From Natrinema hispanicum (GTDB taxonomy: Archaea; Halobacteriota; Halobacteria; Halobacteriales; Natrialbaceae), in NCBI RefSeq assembly GCF_900111485.1, contig NZ_FOIC01000015.1, forward strand, positions 1-64,000: DNA of 64,000 nt, read 5' to 3'. The notes beneath the pieces are model-generated. The model ran no database searches and was not told where the DNA came from. It saw only the letters and a list, made by a program, of their open reading frames with translations. Position numbers and translations under genes: made by a program. Below, in pieces: positions 16,960-25,372 of this stretch; positions within the stretch are counted from its first letter, which is position 1, and each line of letters starts with the position of its first letter.

Positions 16960-18015
16960 TCAGAGATCGACCGCGAACTCGAACTCGTGGGCTGCGGCCG
17001 CGAACGCCCCGAGAAGCGTCGCCGTCGCGTCGAGATCGTCGAGATCGAGGACTTCGACCGGCGTGTGCATATAGCGGTTTGGCACGCCGAGGTTGAGCGA
17101 CGGAATCCCGCCGCGTGAAGTGTAGAAGGCGTCGGCGTCCGTCCCGGTTCGACTCCCTGCGGCCTGTAACTGCACGTCGATGTCGGCGTCGGCTGCGACC
17201 TCACGGACGGCCTCGACGACCCGTGGATGGTTCGCGCTGCCGCGTGTGACGACCGGGCCGTCACCGAGTTCGATCCCGTTTTTCTCGCCCGAGGGTGTCC
17301 CCGGCGCGTCCGTCGCGTGGGTAACGTCCGTCGCGATGACGACGTCGGGCTCGAGATCAAAGCCGACCATTTTCGCACCCTGCAGGCCGACCTCTTCTTG
17401 CACCGTCGAGATGGCATAGACCGTCGCGTCGGGGCCTGCGTTCGCTGCCCGGCGAAGGCCTTCAGCCGCAGCCCACACCCCAATGCGGTTGTCCAGCCCT
17501 CGCGCTGTGATACGGTCGTTTTCCAAGTCGTTGATCGTCTGCTCGAACGTGATCGGATCACCACGCTCGACTAGCTCCGCAGCCTCGTCCGCATCGGCGA
17601 CGCCGATGTCGATGTGCTGTTCGTCGATGTCATCGATCGATTCATCCTCGCGGTCGCGCATGTGAATCGCCGTTTGGCCGATGACACCCGGCACCGGGCC
17701 ATCATCCGTATGAATTTGGACGTGCTGTCCCTTCGAAATCGTCCGATCTGCGCCCCCGATCGCCGTCATTCGAATCGCACCGTTGTCCTCGATATCCCGC
17801 ACCATAAACCCGATTTCGTCGCTGTGTCCGGCCAGTGCGATGGCCGGCTCACCTCCCTCGAGAACGGCGACAGCGTTTCCGTACGCGTCAGTCCGCACCT
17901 CATCAGCGAACTCCTCGACGTACTCGATCCAGTGACGTTGGCCGGCCGCCTCGAAGCCAGACGGTGTCGCGGTCGTGAGCAACGTCTCGAGGAACGCTCG
18001 TCGTGGTTGGTCCAT
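16960..18015 (-). CDS. M42 family metallopeptidase
   Basis: A 351-residue cytosolic aminopeptidase/endoglucanase-like enzyme of family M42 (TET type). Metal ligands are recognisable in order: LAGHSDEIGF (His, with catalytic Asp two residues later), TARGLDNRIGV (bridging Asp), VQEEVGLQGA (catalytic Glu pair), VIATDVTHATD (Asp) and, near the end, a PVEVLDLDDL region after GIPSLNLGVPNRYMHT, which carries the last His. It should trim peptides as a large oligomer. The ATG at 18015 is chosen over one 60 bases upstream because homology begins at RRAFLETLL. Confidence 0.93.
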   Translation of the reverse strand: MDQPRRAFLETLLTTATPSGFEAAGQRHWIEYVEEFADEVRTDAYGNAVAVLEGGEPAIALAGHSDEIGFMVRDIEDNGAIRMTAIGGADRTISKGQHVQIHTDDGPVPGVIGQTAIHMRDREDESIDDIDEQHIDIGVADADEAAELVERGDPITFEQTINDLENDRITARGLDNRIGVWAAAEGLRRAANAGPDATVYAISTVQEEVGLQGAKMVGFDLEPDVVIATDVTHATDAPGTPSGEKNGIELGDGPVVTRGSANHPRVVEAVREVAADADIDVQLQAAGSRTGTDADAFYTSRGGIPSLNLGVPNRYMHTPVEVLDLDDLDATATLLGAFAAAAHEFEFAVDL

Positions 18016-18116
18016 ACGCGACTTTCGTGGGCCCTGTGTGTGAACATACCGGTCTCTCAGCGCTGGTAGGAGCAACGGCTGGGCGAAAATCCGGCGTCAG
18101 TGACGACCGCGCGACC

Positions 18117-18749
18117 TTACGGCGAGAGCCCAGCCGTCCGAATCGTGGGCTCGTCGCCGTTGGCCGATTCCTCGAGTTCGATGACGGCGTCGAACAGCTG
18201 TTTGAGCGTGTTCATGGCCTGGTCGTCGTGTGCTGTCGAGTCGATCACGTAGAGACCAAGCGCGCCGGCGCTTTGAATGCGACCCGTGAACACGTGGAGG
18301 AATCGAAACACGGTCTGAAGATCGGAGTACATCAGGAGTGTCGAAACGGAGTGTAAAAGCACGCGGTTCTCGGTGTGCCCCCGCGTCTCATAGAAGTCCT
18401 GGAGGAACTCGGAGAGTTTGATTCCGATACCCGTCATATCGACGGGCGACGAGGCATATTTGATCCGCGGATCGTCGTCGATGGTTCCGATACCGCGCTG
18501 TTTCGTCACACAATCGACGACGCCGATATCAGGCTCACGCCCGTCGTCGAGACGGGTATCGAACCCATTGAGAACCTTGTCAGCGCTGTCTTTCGTCGTC
18601 ACGATGATCGACCCATCACCGCGGTTTGCACCACTTGCAAGGATGTCGTAAGCGATCTGCCGTTTGCCCGCCAATGGCGGGCCTGTGACGAGCACGTTCG
18701 TCCCCGGATCGAGCTCAACGTCCGGAAGGACATCTGCAAGGTCATACAT
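18117..18749 (-). CDS. RecA/RAD55-like ATPase with altered Walker A
   Basis: A 210-residue protein with the core strands of the RecA/KaiC superfamily. The P-loop reads GPPLAGKR: the Ser/Thr that follows Lys in a normal Walker A is an Arg. A Walker-B-like strand (GLYVIDSTAHD) follows at about 170. In haloarchaea similar proteins act near signalling genes, but the function is unproven. Loss of the Mg-coordinating hydroxyl could mean weak or absent ATP hydrolysis (inference). It is monocistronic. Confidence 0.75.
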   Translation of the reverse strand: MYDLADVLPDVELDPGTNVLVTGPPLAGKRQIAYDILASGANRGDGSIIVTTKDSADKVLNGFDTRLDDGREPDIGVVDCVTKQRGIGTIDDDPRIKYASSPVDMTGIGIKLSEFLQDFYETRGHTENRVLLHSVSTLLMYSDLQTVFRFLHVFTGRIQSAGALGLYVIDSTAHDDQAMNTLKQLFDAVIELEESANGDEPTIRTAGLSP

Positions 18750-18922
18750 ACGGGATACTCACATCCATCGCCATGGCAACGAGCTGGGACCACAGCCCAC
18801 CCAGTAGCCGGCGTGTTATGTGGACCTATGCGAAGCGGCTTATAGAACTTTTGATTAGAACGCTCACTGATCAATTACAGATCGAAACGGACTCCCAAAT
18901 CTGCTCACACGCTTGTTGTGTC

Positions 18923-19783
18923 CTATACCGAGACCGAAAGCTCAAGCGCGACGCGCCCGACGATAAACGCCAGTGCGGCGAGAAACATCCCGTATTTGAG
19001 ATGTGATTGGCCGGCGGTCGGGTTCTCGAAACTCTCGTAGGCGGCAACCAGCATGATGGCATCAGCAGGTGCGACGACGAGTAGATATGCAACGCCGAAC
19101 TCCGCGCGCAGATACGGAATCGGACTGGCGACGACGGCCGCCACGAGCAAGACGGCTGCGATGGCGAGTGCGCGCCGTTCCCCGATCGCGATCGGAAGCG
19201 TCTGCAGTCCCTCCTCGCGGTCCCCCTCGATGTCTTCGACGTCCTTGATGATCTCACGGGTCAGCGTCGCGACCGCCGCGAGTACAAAGAGAACGACTGC
19301 CGGCCCAACTCCGCTGCCGTCGATCGCGGCAGCCCCAAAGAGAAACGTGCTGCCGACCAGATAGGCGACGAGCGCGTTGCCCAATCCAGGCAGTCCCTTG
19401 AAAAACTCAGTGTACGCGACTAGCGCGAGGAGATTGATGGCCGCGATCCCGATCGCCAACCGTGGCAGTGTCAGCGCGAAGGCGACCGCCCCAGCAAAGA
19501 GAACGACGCTAAATGCCAGCGCACCGCGTGGACTCACAGCTCCGCGGGGAATCGCCCGCTCGGGTTGGTTGATCCGGTCGATCTCCCGATCGAAGTAGTC
19601 GTTGATCGCGTTTCCCGCACCGACTGCAAGCCCTGTCGCCCCGATCGCAGCGACGACCGCCATCGGCTCCTCGGATACGCCGCCAGCGATGAACGATCCG
19701 ATAAACGTCAACACGCTCGCCGCAATGACGTTTATCGGCCGCGTCAACTCGAGCAACCCACGACCCGTCTCGCCGACTGTCAT
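18923..19783 (-). CDS. geranylgeranylglycerol-phosphate geranylgeranyltransferase (UbiA family)
   Basis: It adds the second geranylgeranyl chain to sn-glycerol-1-phosphate, giving DGGGP, the core of archaeal ether lipids. The 286-residue protein has about eight or nine membrane helices and both UbiA aspartate motifs: AINDYFDREIDR near residue 60-70 and IKDVEDIEGDR near 160-170. The early LTRPINV is typical of DGGGP synthases, as distinct from menaquinone or heme UbiA enzymes. It has a single gene and its own promoter region. Confidence 0.9.
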   Translation of the reverse strand: MTVGETGRGLLELTRPINVIAASVLTFIGSFIAGGVSEEPMAVVAAIGATGLAVGAGNAINDYFDREIDRINQPERAIPRGAVSPRGALAFSVVLFAGAVAFALTLPRLAIGIAAINLLALVAYTEFFKGLPGLGNALVAYLVGSTFLFGAAAIDGSGVGPAVVLFVLAAVATLTREIIKDVEDIEGDREEGLQTLPIAIGERRALAIAAVLLVAAVVASPIPYLRAEFGVAYLLVVAPADAIMLVAAYESFENPTAGQSHLKYGMFLAALAFIVGRVALELSVSV

Positions 19784-20032
19784 ACGCGAGCATGGTCATG
19801 GAAACTGGTTAAACGGTGCGATCCGCCGTCGTAGACAGCAGTGTCGATGCCGACGCTCATACTGCCGGACAAAACGGTTCAGACATCGATCGCACTCGAG
19901 ACGCTGTCGCCGACGACGACAGCCGTCGAGACGCGATCGAGTAGTCACTGACGTTTGTCCGATAGTAGCAGAACAGACTGCTATCCGATCGACCGCTGGG
20001 ACCGTGTTTGGATCCCCTCCTGGCGCAGCGTT

Positions 20033-20215
20033 TCAGCGCCACTCCTCGAGGTCACAGAGCAGGTCGCCCTCGACTGCGAGCCATTTGCTCACTCGTTCGT
20101 CGCCGGTTGCGTCCGCGGGAACGGCGGTCCAGACGTCTTCCTCGTCGGCCAGCAACTCGAGTGGCGTGGTGCCGGACTGATCAGCGTCCAGCAGCGGGGC
20201 CTCGGTGTCAGTCAT
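20033..20215 (-). CDS. small conserved acidic protein (DUF7511-like)
   Basis: A 60-residue protein with ELLADEEDVWTAVPADATGDERVSKWLA compressed in the middle (residues about 20-47) and ending LLCDLEEWR. The VPADATGDE and DLEE blocks resemble the haloarchaeal family I know as DUF7511, of unknown function. An in-frame ATG at 20245 would add 10 residues; the start at 20215 is preferred but uncertain. Confidence 0.6.
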   Translation of the reverse strand: MTDTEAPLLDADQSGTTPLELLADEEDVWTAVPADATGDERVSKWLAVEGDLLCDLEEWR

Positions 20216-20298
20216 GGTCTCTGTCGGTACTGAGGTCTCGTCCAAAAGACGTCCATCGGCGATTGTCAGTGGATGAAAATCACCGACAATGGGTGTGT

Positions 20299-20316
20299 CG
20301 GTCCCTGTCGGGACCG
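20299..20316. repeat. 7-bp hairpin upstream of tRNA-Arg
   Basis: CGGTCCC at 20299-20305 and GGGACCG at 20310-20316 around a TGTC loop. It lies between the small acidic gene and tRNA-Arg. Its role is unknown. Confidence 0.4.
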
Positions 20317-20363
20317 GTGAAAATCGAGTGACTTATACGGATCCGTCGGAAACGAACCGATGA

Positions 20364-20438
20364 GGGCGCTTAGCTCAGTCTGGACAGAGTACTTGGCTTC
20401 GGACCAAGCTGTCACGGGTTCAAATCCTGTAGCGCCCA
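20364..20438 (+). tRNA. tRNA-Arg (anticodon TCG)
   Basis: A full cloverleaf. The acceptor stem is GGGCGCT/AGCGCCC with discriminator A. The anticodon stem CTTGG/CCAAG encloses the loop CTTCGGA, giving anticodon TCG (reads CGA). The T stem-loop is ACGGG-TTCAAAT-CCTGT. There is no intron, and the CCA end is not encoded. It is followed by an AT-richer accessory stretch. Confidence 0.96.
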
Positions 20439-20614
20439 CTCACAAACGGCTTGATTCTCGACTAATTCTAATTCCCCGGTGGAGGGTTCTGTACCTCACT
20501 TTCATCGGATTCTACAGTCTGTCTGAGGGGTCCGAAATCTGATCCCAATAGGGAACGGGTTGTGGCCCCACCGCGTCAGGCGATTCTCGTCGCAAACGCG
20601 GGGTGGTCGGTGTG

Positions 20615-20929
20615 ATGGTTGCACCGTGGCCCTCGGTCGACCACTCGACGTGCGAGCACTGCGGAAGCCATGTTACAGATCGGTGCCGACGTGTCTTCGG
20701 TGACGACGAGGACCGAGCCCACCGCTGTGGGGACTGTGATACCTGCGCGCGCGGTTCGCAGCGCGCGGGCGGTGCCGTGATGAGGTCTCGAGCATCAGAG
20801 TTCGAGAGTTCGAAAGCGAGCGGCGATGTGCTCGAGGGCGAGATCGACGGTAACCACTACTTCACAGTCGCCACGCCGATGACGGTCAGTGGAAACTCGA
20901 TCTCGTCGAGCGTATCGACAGGTAATTGA
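20615..20929 (+). CDS. DUF7563-like zinc-ribbon protein with extended tail
   Basis: A 104-residue frame. Residues about 14-45 form a small zinc ribbon (STCEHCGSHVTDR, FGDDEDRAHRCGDCDTC) like the haloarchaeal DUF7563 proteins, which are usually only about 50-60 residues and common on plasmids and integrated elements. The rest (VMRSRASEF to SSVSTGN) does not match that family and may be read-through of a decayed copy. The start is uncertain (GTG at 20603 or ATG at 20615). Confidence 0.5.
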   Translation: MVAPWPSVDHSTCEHCGSHVTDRCRRVFGDDEDRAHRCGDCDTCARGSQRAGGAVMRSRASEFESSKASGDVLEGEIDGNHYFTVATPMTVSGNSISSSVSTGN

Positions 20930-20979
20930 ACAGATTAGCGTGTTGGACACTCAATCCACTGGACAGCTACACAAGACAC

Positions 20980-20986
20980 TTATATT
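20980..20986 (+). promoter_or_regulatory. TATA box of the lipoprotein gene
   Basis: TATATTT ends about 20 bases before the ATG at 21006 and is centred about 23-26 bases from it. This places transcription start at or next to the start codon (leaderless). Confidence 0.55.
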
Positions 20987-21005
20987 TCTCCTAACACTCG
21001 ACGGT

Positions 21006-21962
21006 ATGCACCGCCGAACGCTTCTCGCAAGTCTCCCAGCCGGAGCGATGTCTATCGTTGCCGGTTGTTCTGACTGGACAACTTCCTATCACTCAGTTTC
21101 CCTCGATCCCGTCAATCACGCCGAAATTGCGGACAACACAACGAAAACAGCAGCCGACCTCGTCCCATCTCTGCTCATTGACGATCTTATCGCGACGATC
21201 CTTGAGGGAGATGCAGTCGAACTCGAGACCATAACAGAACTCAGAATCCTCACTGACCCTCCCTCTAGCGACGAGTCGTTTTACTACCAAGATGAGAGTG
21301 CAGTCTATGAGATCTCCAGAGAGAGACTCACGGCGGGAGGAATCACTGGGCCGAAATACAGCGCCTCTCGGGGAGCGAAGCTTCCAGACGACGTGTCGCC
21401 AACAGACGAAGACGAGGTCCTTCCATTTACGGACCTCCCAGCACATGACCAATGGCGACTTCACGAGACGTTCGAATTTTACAAGGGAAGATTAATCGTC
21501 TTTGACAATACGACTACTGTTGGATACCTTGAGCCGGATCGTGAGGCGGATTCACGTCTCTTCGATGGTATTCGACAGCGCTTCCTCGAGTACAACGGCA
21601 AATATATCGAGCTCGCCAAACTGGAGGAAGGAACAGCAGTTGCCGAACGCATTCGTGTCTCAGCAGCGCAGATTGCAGCGAATGCGACGGCATTTGCAGA
21701 ACACCTCCTCGACCAGTACGCCGTTGATGCGACATCACTGAGCGAAGAAACACAGGAACTGTTCAACGAAGTGCAGGAAAACGGCGGTTCAATCTCCGCT
21801 TCGGACGAAGATGACGGATTTGAGCAACGCGAAGTCGTTCTTGCGCAACTCCAAGCAGAACGGAGAGAAATGGATATGCCAATTGCAGGTGGGACTGAGA
21901 TGTATATTTCAGACGAGAACGAATACTATCGTTTCCATTGGTCATCCCATACAGCTCCGTAA
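21006..21962 (+). CDS. haloarchaeal lipoprotein, unknown function
   Basis: A 318-residue protein with a Tat-like lipoprotein signal (MHRRTLLASLPAGAMS, lipobox AGC, Cys21), so exported and anchored. The body is a helical, charged domain with no motif I recognise: it has an acidic stretch (DDVSPTDEDEVLPF) and a long predicted helical segment (residues about 195-275, including AERIRVSAAQIAANATA). Base composition is clearly AT-richer than in neighbouring genes, suggesting acquisition by transfer. The ATG at 21006 is chosen because the signal peptide begins there and a TATA box precedes it; the longer frame from 20889 lacks such support. Confidence 0.72.
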   Translation: MHRRTLLASLPAGAMSIVAGCSDWTTSYHSVSLDPVNHAEIADNTTKTAADLVPSLLIDDLIATILEGDAVELETITELRILTDPPSSDESFYYQDESAVYEISRERLTAGGITGPKYSASRGAKLPDDVSPTDEDEVLPFTDLPAHDQWRLHETFEFYKGRLIVFDNTTTVGYLEPDREADSRLFDGIRQRFLEYNGKYIELAKLEEGTAVAERIRVSAAQIAANATAFAEHLLDQYAVDATSLSEETQELFNEVQENGGSISASDEDDGFEQREVVLAQLQAERREMDMPIAGGTEMYISDENEYYRFHWSSHTAP

Positions 21963-21989
21963 CCCGATTTCGTTCGTTACTGTTCGCCG

Positions 21990-22226
21990 ATGTGCAAGCG
22001 CGCGAACGCGATCGTGGCTGCAGACGACTACGACGACCCGTCGATGATCGTGGTGATCGAGGCCGCGCTCACGTACCTGATTGCGAGTGAACAGAACATC
22101 GACGATGCTCGAGGCGATAATCATCAAAATTGGGGGAATAGAGCTTGTATCCCTTCTACCGGTTACAAACATGGTACTAAACCCACCAATATAGTTAGCA
22201 GTGCGCAAGTCGCTGGACGGCGGTGA
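21990..22226 (+). pseudogene. remnant of a small accessory gene
   Basis: A 78-codon open frame whose first half (ADDYDDPSMIVVIEAALTY, LIASEQNIDDAR) resembles the C-terminal part of small DNA-binding-like haloarchaeal proteins I associate with DUF7386. The second half (NHQNWGNRACIPSTGYKHG) has no such character and is AT-rich. The match starts mid-domain, so a 5'-truncated, frame-extended remnant is the best reading. The family call is tentative. Confidence 0.35.
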
Positions 22227-22285
22227 CCGTGATGTCGGTCTCGAGCACGGAGACGAGCGACAGGAACGGGCCAGAGACAGCGGGC

Positions 22286-22681
22286 TTACTCGTTGAGATG
22301 TGACCGGTATCCTTTGGGTTCGAAGCCGCGGCGACAGATCACGCGCTTGCGACCGACGGTGATGGCGCTGATCTGGTCGTCAGCTTCCATCCGGTCGATG
22401 ACGTCCTCGAGGTGATCCTGCGACCAGTCAGTTTCGTCTAGAATGGTGGATTGATCGACGCGGCCGCCGCGTTTGACGAGCAGTCTGAGAATCTTGTCTT
22501 CGTCCGGGAGGTCGCGTTCGTCGACACCGTACTCGAGTTGTTCGGCATAACTTAATGTCTCGTCATCTGCTGCCGGACTCGAGTCTGTGTCCGGTGTCGT
22601 CCCGGACTCGTCCGCGTCGGACTCGTCGGTCGAACTGCGCCGGAGAGACGAGAGACGGGCCCGGAGTGCATCGAATACCAT
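22286..22681 (-). CDS. winged-helix regulator (DUF7343-like)
   Basis: A 131-residue protein. The N-terminal half is a low-complexity acidic Ser/Asp linker; the C-terminal half is a winged helix: LPDEDKILRLLVKRGGRVD, STILDETDWSQDHLEDVI as the recognition region, and a wing (ISAITVGRKRVICRRG). This domain occurs in many haloarchaeal membrane and cytosolic regulators. It lacks membrane helices. The target is unknown. Confidence 0.78.
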   Translation of the reverse strand: MVFDALRARLSSLRRSSTDESDADESGTTPDTDSSPAADDETLSYAEQLEYGVDERDLPDEDKILRLLVKRGGRVDQSTILDETDWSQDHLEDVIDRMEADDQISAITVGRKRVICRRGFEPKGYRSHLNE

Positions 22682-22886
22682 CTATTGATCACCGTCCATT
22701 GGGTCTGTCACAACTTGTACGCCCACCTACCTTGATTTTATGTTTTGTGGATGGCATGGGTAGTGTCCGTCGGAGATGGTGTAGCTATCGTGACGGTGCG
22801 GGTATCAAATAGCGGCCGCCTTGCGACCCGCAAGTCAGTTATCATTTTCGGCGACCGACTGGTTCGCCGACACCGCAAACGGCGAC

Positions 22887-23684
22887 TCACTCGAGTCGAA
22901 CGCCGTCGTAGTCGTCGGCGAGCGCGTCGAGGGCCTCGTGGTGGTTCGTCGAGTGGGGTGCGGTCAGCGGCGAGACGCTTACCTTCCCCTCGACGACGGC
23001 CCGGCGGTCCGTACCCGGCGGATCGGGGAGCGCGTCGGGGGTCATCTCGTCCCAGACGCGGTCGTGAAGCGTGACGTGTGCGCCGTCGCGTTCGGCGTCC
23101 ATCTCGTAGCGTTTCGAGGGCCGGGTGATCTCGAGCGGTGCGGGCTCGCCGTCGGGCAGCGGGACGTTGACGTTGAGATAGGCGGCGTGCTCGAAGACGC
23201 CAGCCTCGAGTGCGCGCTCGGCGAGGTAGGTCGTGACGCGGGTCGCTTCAGCGTAGTCCTCTGCCGTGATCTCGACGTCCTCGAATGGGGTGTCGTCGAC
23301 GGGGACGTACAGCGATGTCGCGATCGCGGGGACGTCGAAGAAGGCGGCTTCGACGGCTGCGCTGATCGTTCCCGAGCGCCCGAGGACGTACTCGCCGAGG
23401 TTCGCACCCTTGTTACAGCCCGCGACGACGAGGTCGGGAAACGGGCCGAGTTCCGCGAGGCCGGCGACGACGCAGTCGGCTGGCGTCCCGTGGACGGCGT
23501 AGCCGAGTTCGTGGTCGTCGACCTCGACTTCGTGAGAGATCGATCGCCCGCACGCGCTCCGATCGCCGGCGGGCGCGACGACGGTCACGTTGGCGTGTTC
23601 GGAGAGGGCGTCGTACAGCGTCCGGATGCCGGTGCTGTCGATCCCGTCGTCGTTAGTCAGCAGAATCTCGAAGTCGTCGCTCAT
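22887..23684 (-). CDS. surE: 5'/3'-nucleotidase SurE
   Basis: A survival protein that removes phosphate from nucleoside 5'- and 3'-monophosphates, metal dependent. The 265-residue protein has the signature ILLTNDDGIDSTGI at the N-terminus, then VVAPAGDRSACGRSIS, a GTPADCVVAGL motif and VVAGCNKGANLGEYVLGRSGTISAA, all family hallmarks with the Asp-Asp and Asn metal ligands in place. It is monocistronic. Confidence 0.96.
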   Translation of the reverse strand: MSDDFEILLTNDDGIDSTGIRTLYDALSEHANVTVVAPAGDRSACGRSISHEVEVDDHELGYAVHGTPADCVVAGLAELGPFPDLVVAGCNKGANLGEYVLGRSGTISAAVEAAFFDVPAIATSLYVPVDDTPFEDVEITAEDYAEATRVTTYLAERALEAGVFEHAAYLNVNVPLPDGEPAPLEITRPSKRYEMDAERDGAHVTLHDRVWDEMTPDALPDPPGTDRRAVVEGKVSVSPLTAPHSTNHHEALDALADDYDGVRLE

Positions 23685-23763
23685 GTCAATGTCGTCGGGC
23701 AGCGGTGCGAAAAGGTCACCGCTTCCGGCACTTGAGTTATACGGACTCCTGTACGTTAGTGCC

Positions 23764-23794
23764 GGTGGGACCGCGACCGTCCTGCGGTCCCACC
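23764..23794 (-). terminator. hairpin terminator of the tyrA-rsm22 operon
   Basis: A perfect 11-bp stem (GGTGGGACCGC at 23764-23774, GCGGTCCCACC at 23784-23794) with a 9-base loop, 25 bases beyond the rsm22-like stop on the minus strand. Confidence 0.65.
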
Positions 23795-23818
23795 AGTCAC
23801 TCGGTACAGCAGACCGTA

Positions 23819-25372
23819 TCAGGCGAGTCGGTCGACGATCGTCTCCTCGTCGACGACCAGATTGTAGGCTTCCTCGTCGTCGTTCCAGAGTGCGAGGATC
23901 CGCTCGAACGAACAGACCTCACCGTAGTCGGCCTCGAGCAGCGGCCGGTTGAGCGACGTCTCGGATGTCACGACGGCGTAGTGGTCGATTGCCTCGCTGC
24001 CATCGCTAATCTTGAACAGTGGGTTCGAGCGGCCACCGCCGCGACCGTCGCGGTCGTCGCCACCGCTCAGCGATCGGCTGAGCTTCGCCGCGACGAGGTC
24101 GATCCGGTTGGTGACGTGGCGTTCCATCTCGGCCATCTTCGCCCACTCGCTGGTCTCGAGGGCCATGTCGATCCGCCGACGGCCATCAAGGCGCAGCTGG
24201 GAGTAGGAAAACTGGACGTCGACGTTGACAAACTCGCCGGGGTCGTGGTCAGCGTCGGCGGCCGGCGTCGCCTCGTCGAGGCGGCGCTGGAATCCCGGCA
24301 CGGCCAGATCCGGTCGCACGTCGAACGACCAGCCACGATCCGAGGGCGTGTCACCGGGCCAAAGCCGAACGGTCGGGCCGTAGACGGTCACTGTACCGCG
24401 TCGGCGGTCGGCTGCCGTCGTTTCGTCATCGCTGTTGGCAGGCGCAACCGCATCCCGGTCCCACAGCCGCTGGCCCTCGAGTTCGCGTTCGACCTCGCGC
24501 AGGCCCACGCTGGTGTTTTTATCTGCAGGTGCCATCGCGAGGAACGTCCCATCGGGTGCGAGCGTCTCGAGGAACGACCGTGCCACTGCGGCAGAGTCGT
24601 CGAGTTCACTCAGCACGTTACAGGCGAGTATGAGATCGAAGCCGTCGTCGGGGACGGTCGGATCGAACCCGTCGCTGGCGGTGTCGCTCGGGTCGAATGC
24701 CTCCGCAGTGGTCCGGTGGATCGTCGTGTGGACGTTCCGCCCAGTCTCTGCGAGCAGGTCCTCGAGGACGTCCGCAGCCGCGCTGGGTTCGATCGCGTGG
24801 TAGTCGACCAGCGCATCCTCGGGGAGGTAGTCACAGAGCCCGAGCGCGGGCCCGCCGACGCCAGCGCCGATGTCGAGAACCCGAAGGTTGCGTCCAAACA
24901 GCCCACGATCCGCGAGGTCGTCGAGCGCGTACTGGACGGCAGCGTAGTAGGCCGGCAGGTGATAGATCGCATAGCCCGCCGCTACGTCGTCGTCGTACTC
25001 GACCGAGCGGCCGTCGAGGTAGTCGGCTTTGAACCGCCGGATCGTCGACCGGAGTAAGTCGCCAGAGACCCCCTCGTACCAGTTGGGGCCATAGCGGTCG
25101 GCAAGCAGGTCCTCGAGCTGATGTTCGTACTCGGCCGGGAACGCCTCGACCGGTCCCCGGCGGGGCCGCACCGGGTCGTCGTCGACGGGGACGAACGTTC
25201 CATCGTCTCGCTCGAGCAAGCCGAGATCGGCGGCCTCCTCGCGAAGAAGCTGTTTGACGACCGCTGGATGTGGCGTTCCTTCGATGTACTCGGTGATCTC
25301 GTCGGGGTCGATCGGCCGGACGTTGCGTAGATACTTCGCGTTCGACCGAACGGCCTCGCGGTGGTCACTCAT
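23819..25372 (-). CDS. Rsm22-like small-ribosomal-subunit methyltransferase
   Basis: A 517-residue protein with a class I SAM-methyltransferase core (about 165-300): LRVLDIGAGVGGPALGL is the SAM loop and DLILACNVLSELDD the post-strand-4 motif. Long N-terminal and C-terminal extensions match the Rsm22 architecture, a mitochondrial and bacterial/archaeal protein linked to the small ribosomal subunit. The C-terminus has a beta-rich part with a Gly/Asp/Arg linker. The canonical Cys cluster of eukaryotic Rsm22 is not evident. It starts within the last 4 bases of tyrA and is co-translated. Confidence 0.82.
   Translation of the reverse strand: MSDHREAVRSNAKYLRNVRPIDPDEITEYIEGTPHPAVVKQLLREEAADLGLLERDDGTFVPVDDDPVRPRRGPVEAFPAEYEHQLEDLLADRYGPNWYEGVSGDLLRSTIRRFKADYLDGRSVEYDDDVAAGYAIYHLPAYYAAVQYALDDLADRGLFGRNLRVLDIGAGVGGPALGLCDYLPEDALVDYHAIEPSAAADVLEDLLAETGRNVHTTIHRTTAEAFDPSDTASDGFDPTVPDDGFDLILACNVLSELDDSAAVARSFLETLAPDGTFLAMAPADKNTSVGLREVERELEGQRLWDRDAVAPANSDDETTAADRRRGTVTVYGPTVRLWPGDTPSDRGWSFDVRPDLAVPGFQRRLDEATPAADADHDPGEFVNVDVQFSYSQLRLDGRRRIDMALETSEWAKMAEMERHVTNRIDLVAAKLSRSLSGGDDRDGRGGGRSNPLFKISDGSEAIDHYAVVTSETSLNRPLLEADYGEVCSFERILALWNDDEEAYNLVVDEETIVDRLA

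Noticed and set aside
19816-19944. A 42-codon acidic frame with GTG start
   Set aside because: No SD, no TATA at a suitable distance and no recognisable homologue; probably chance.
23705-25057. A 450-codon plus-strand frame
   Set aside because: Antisense to the rsm22-like gene, which has a clear SAM-binding motif.
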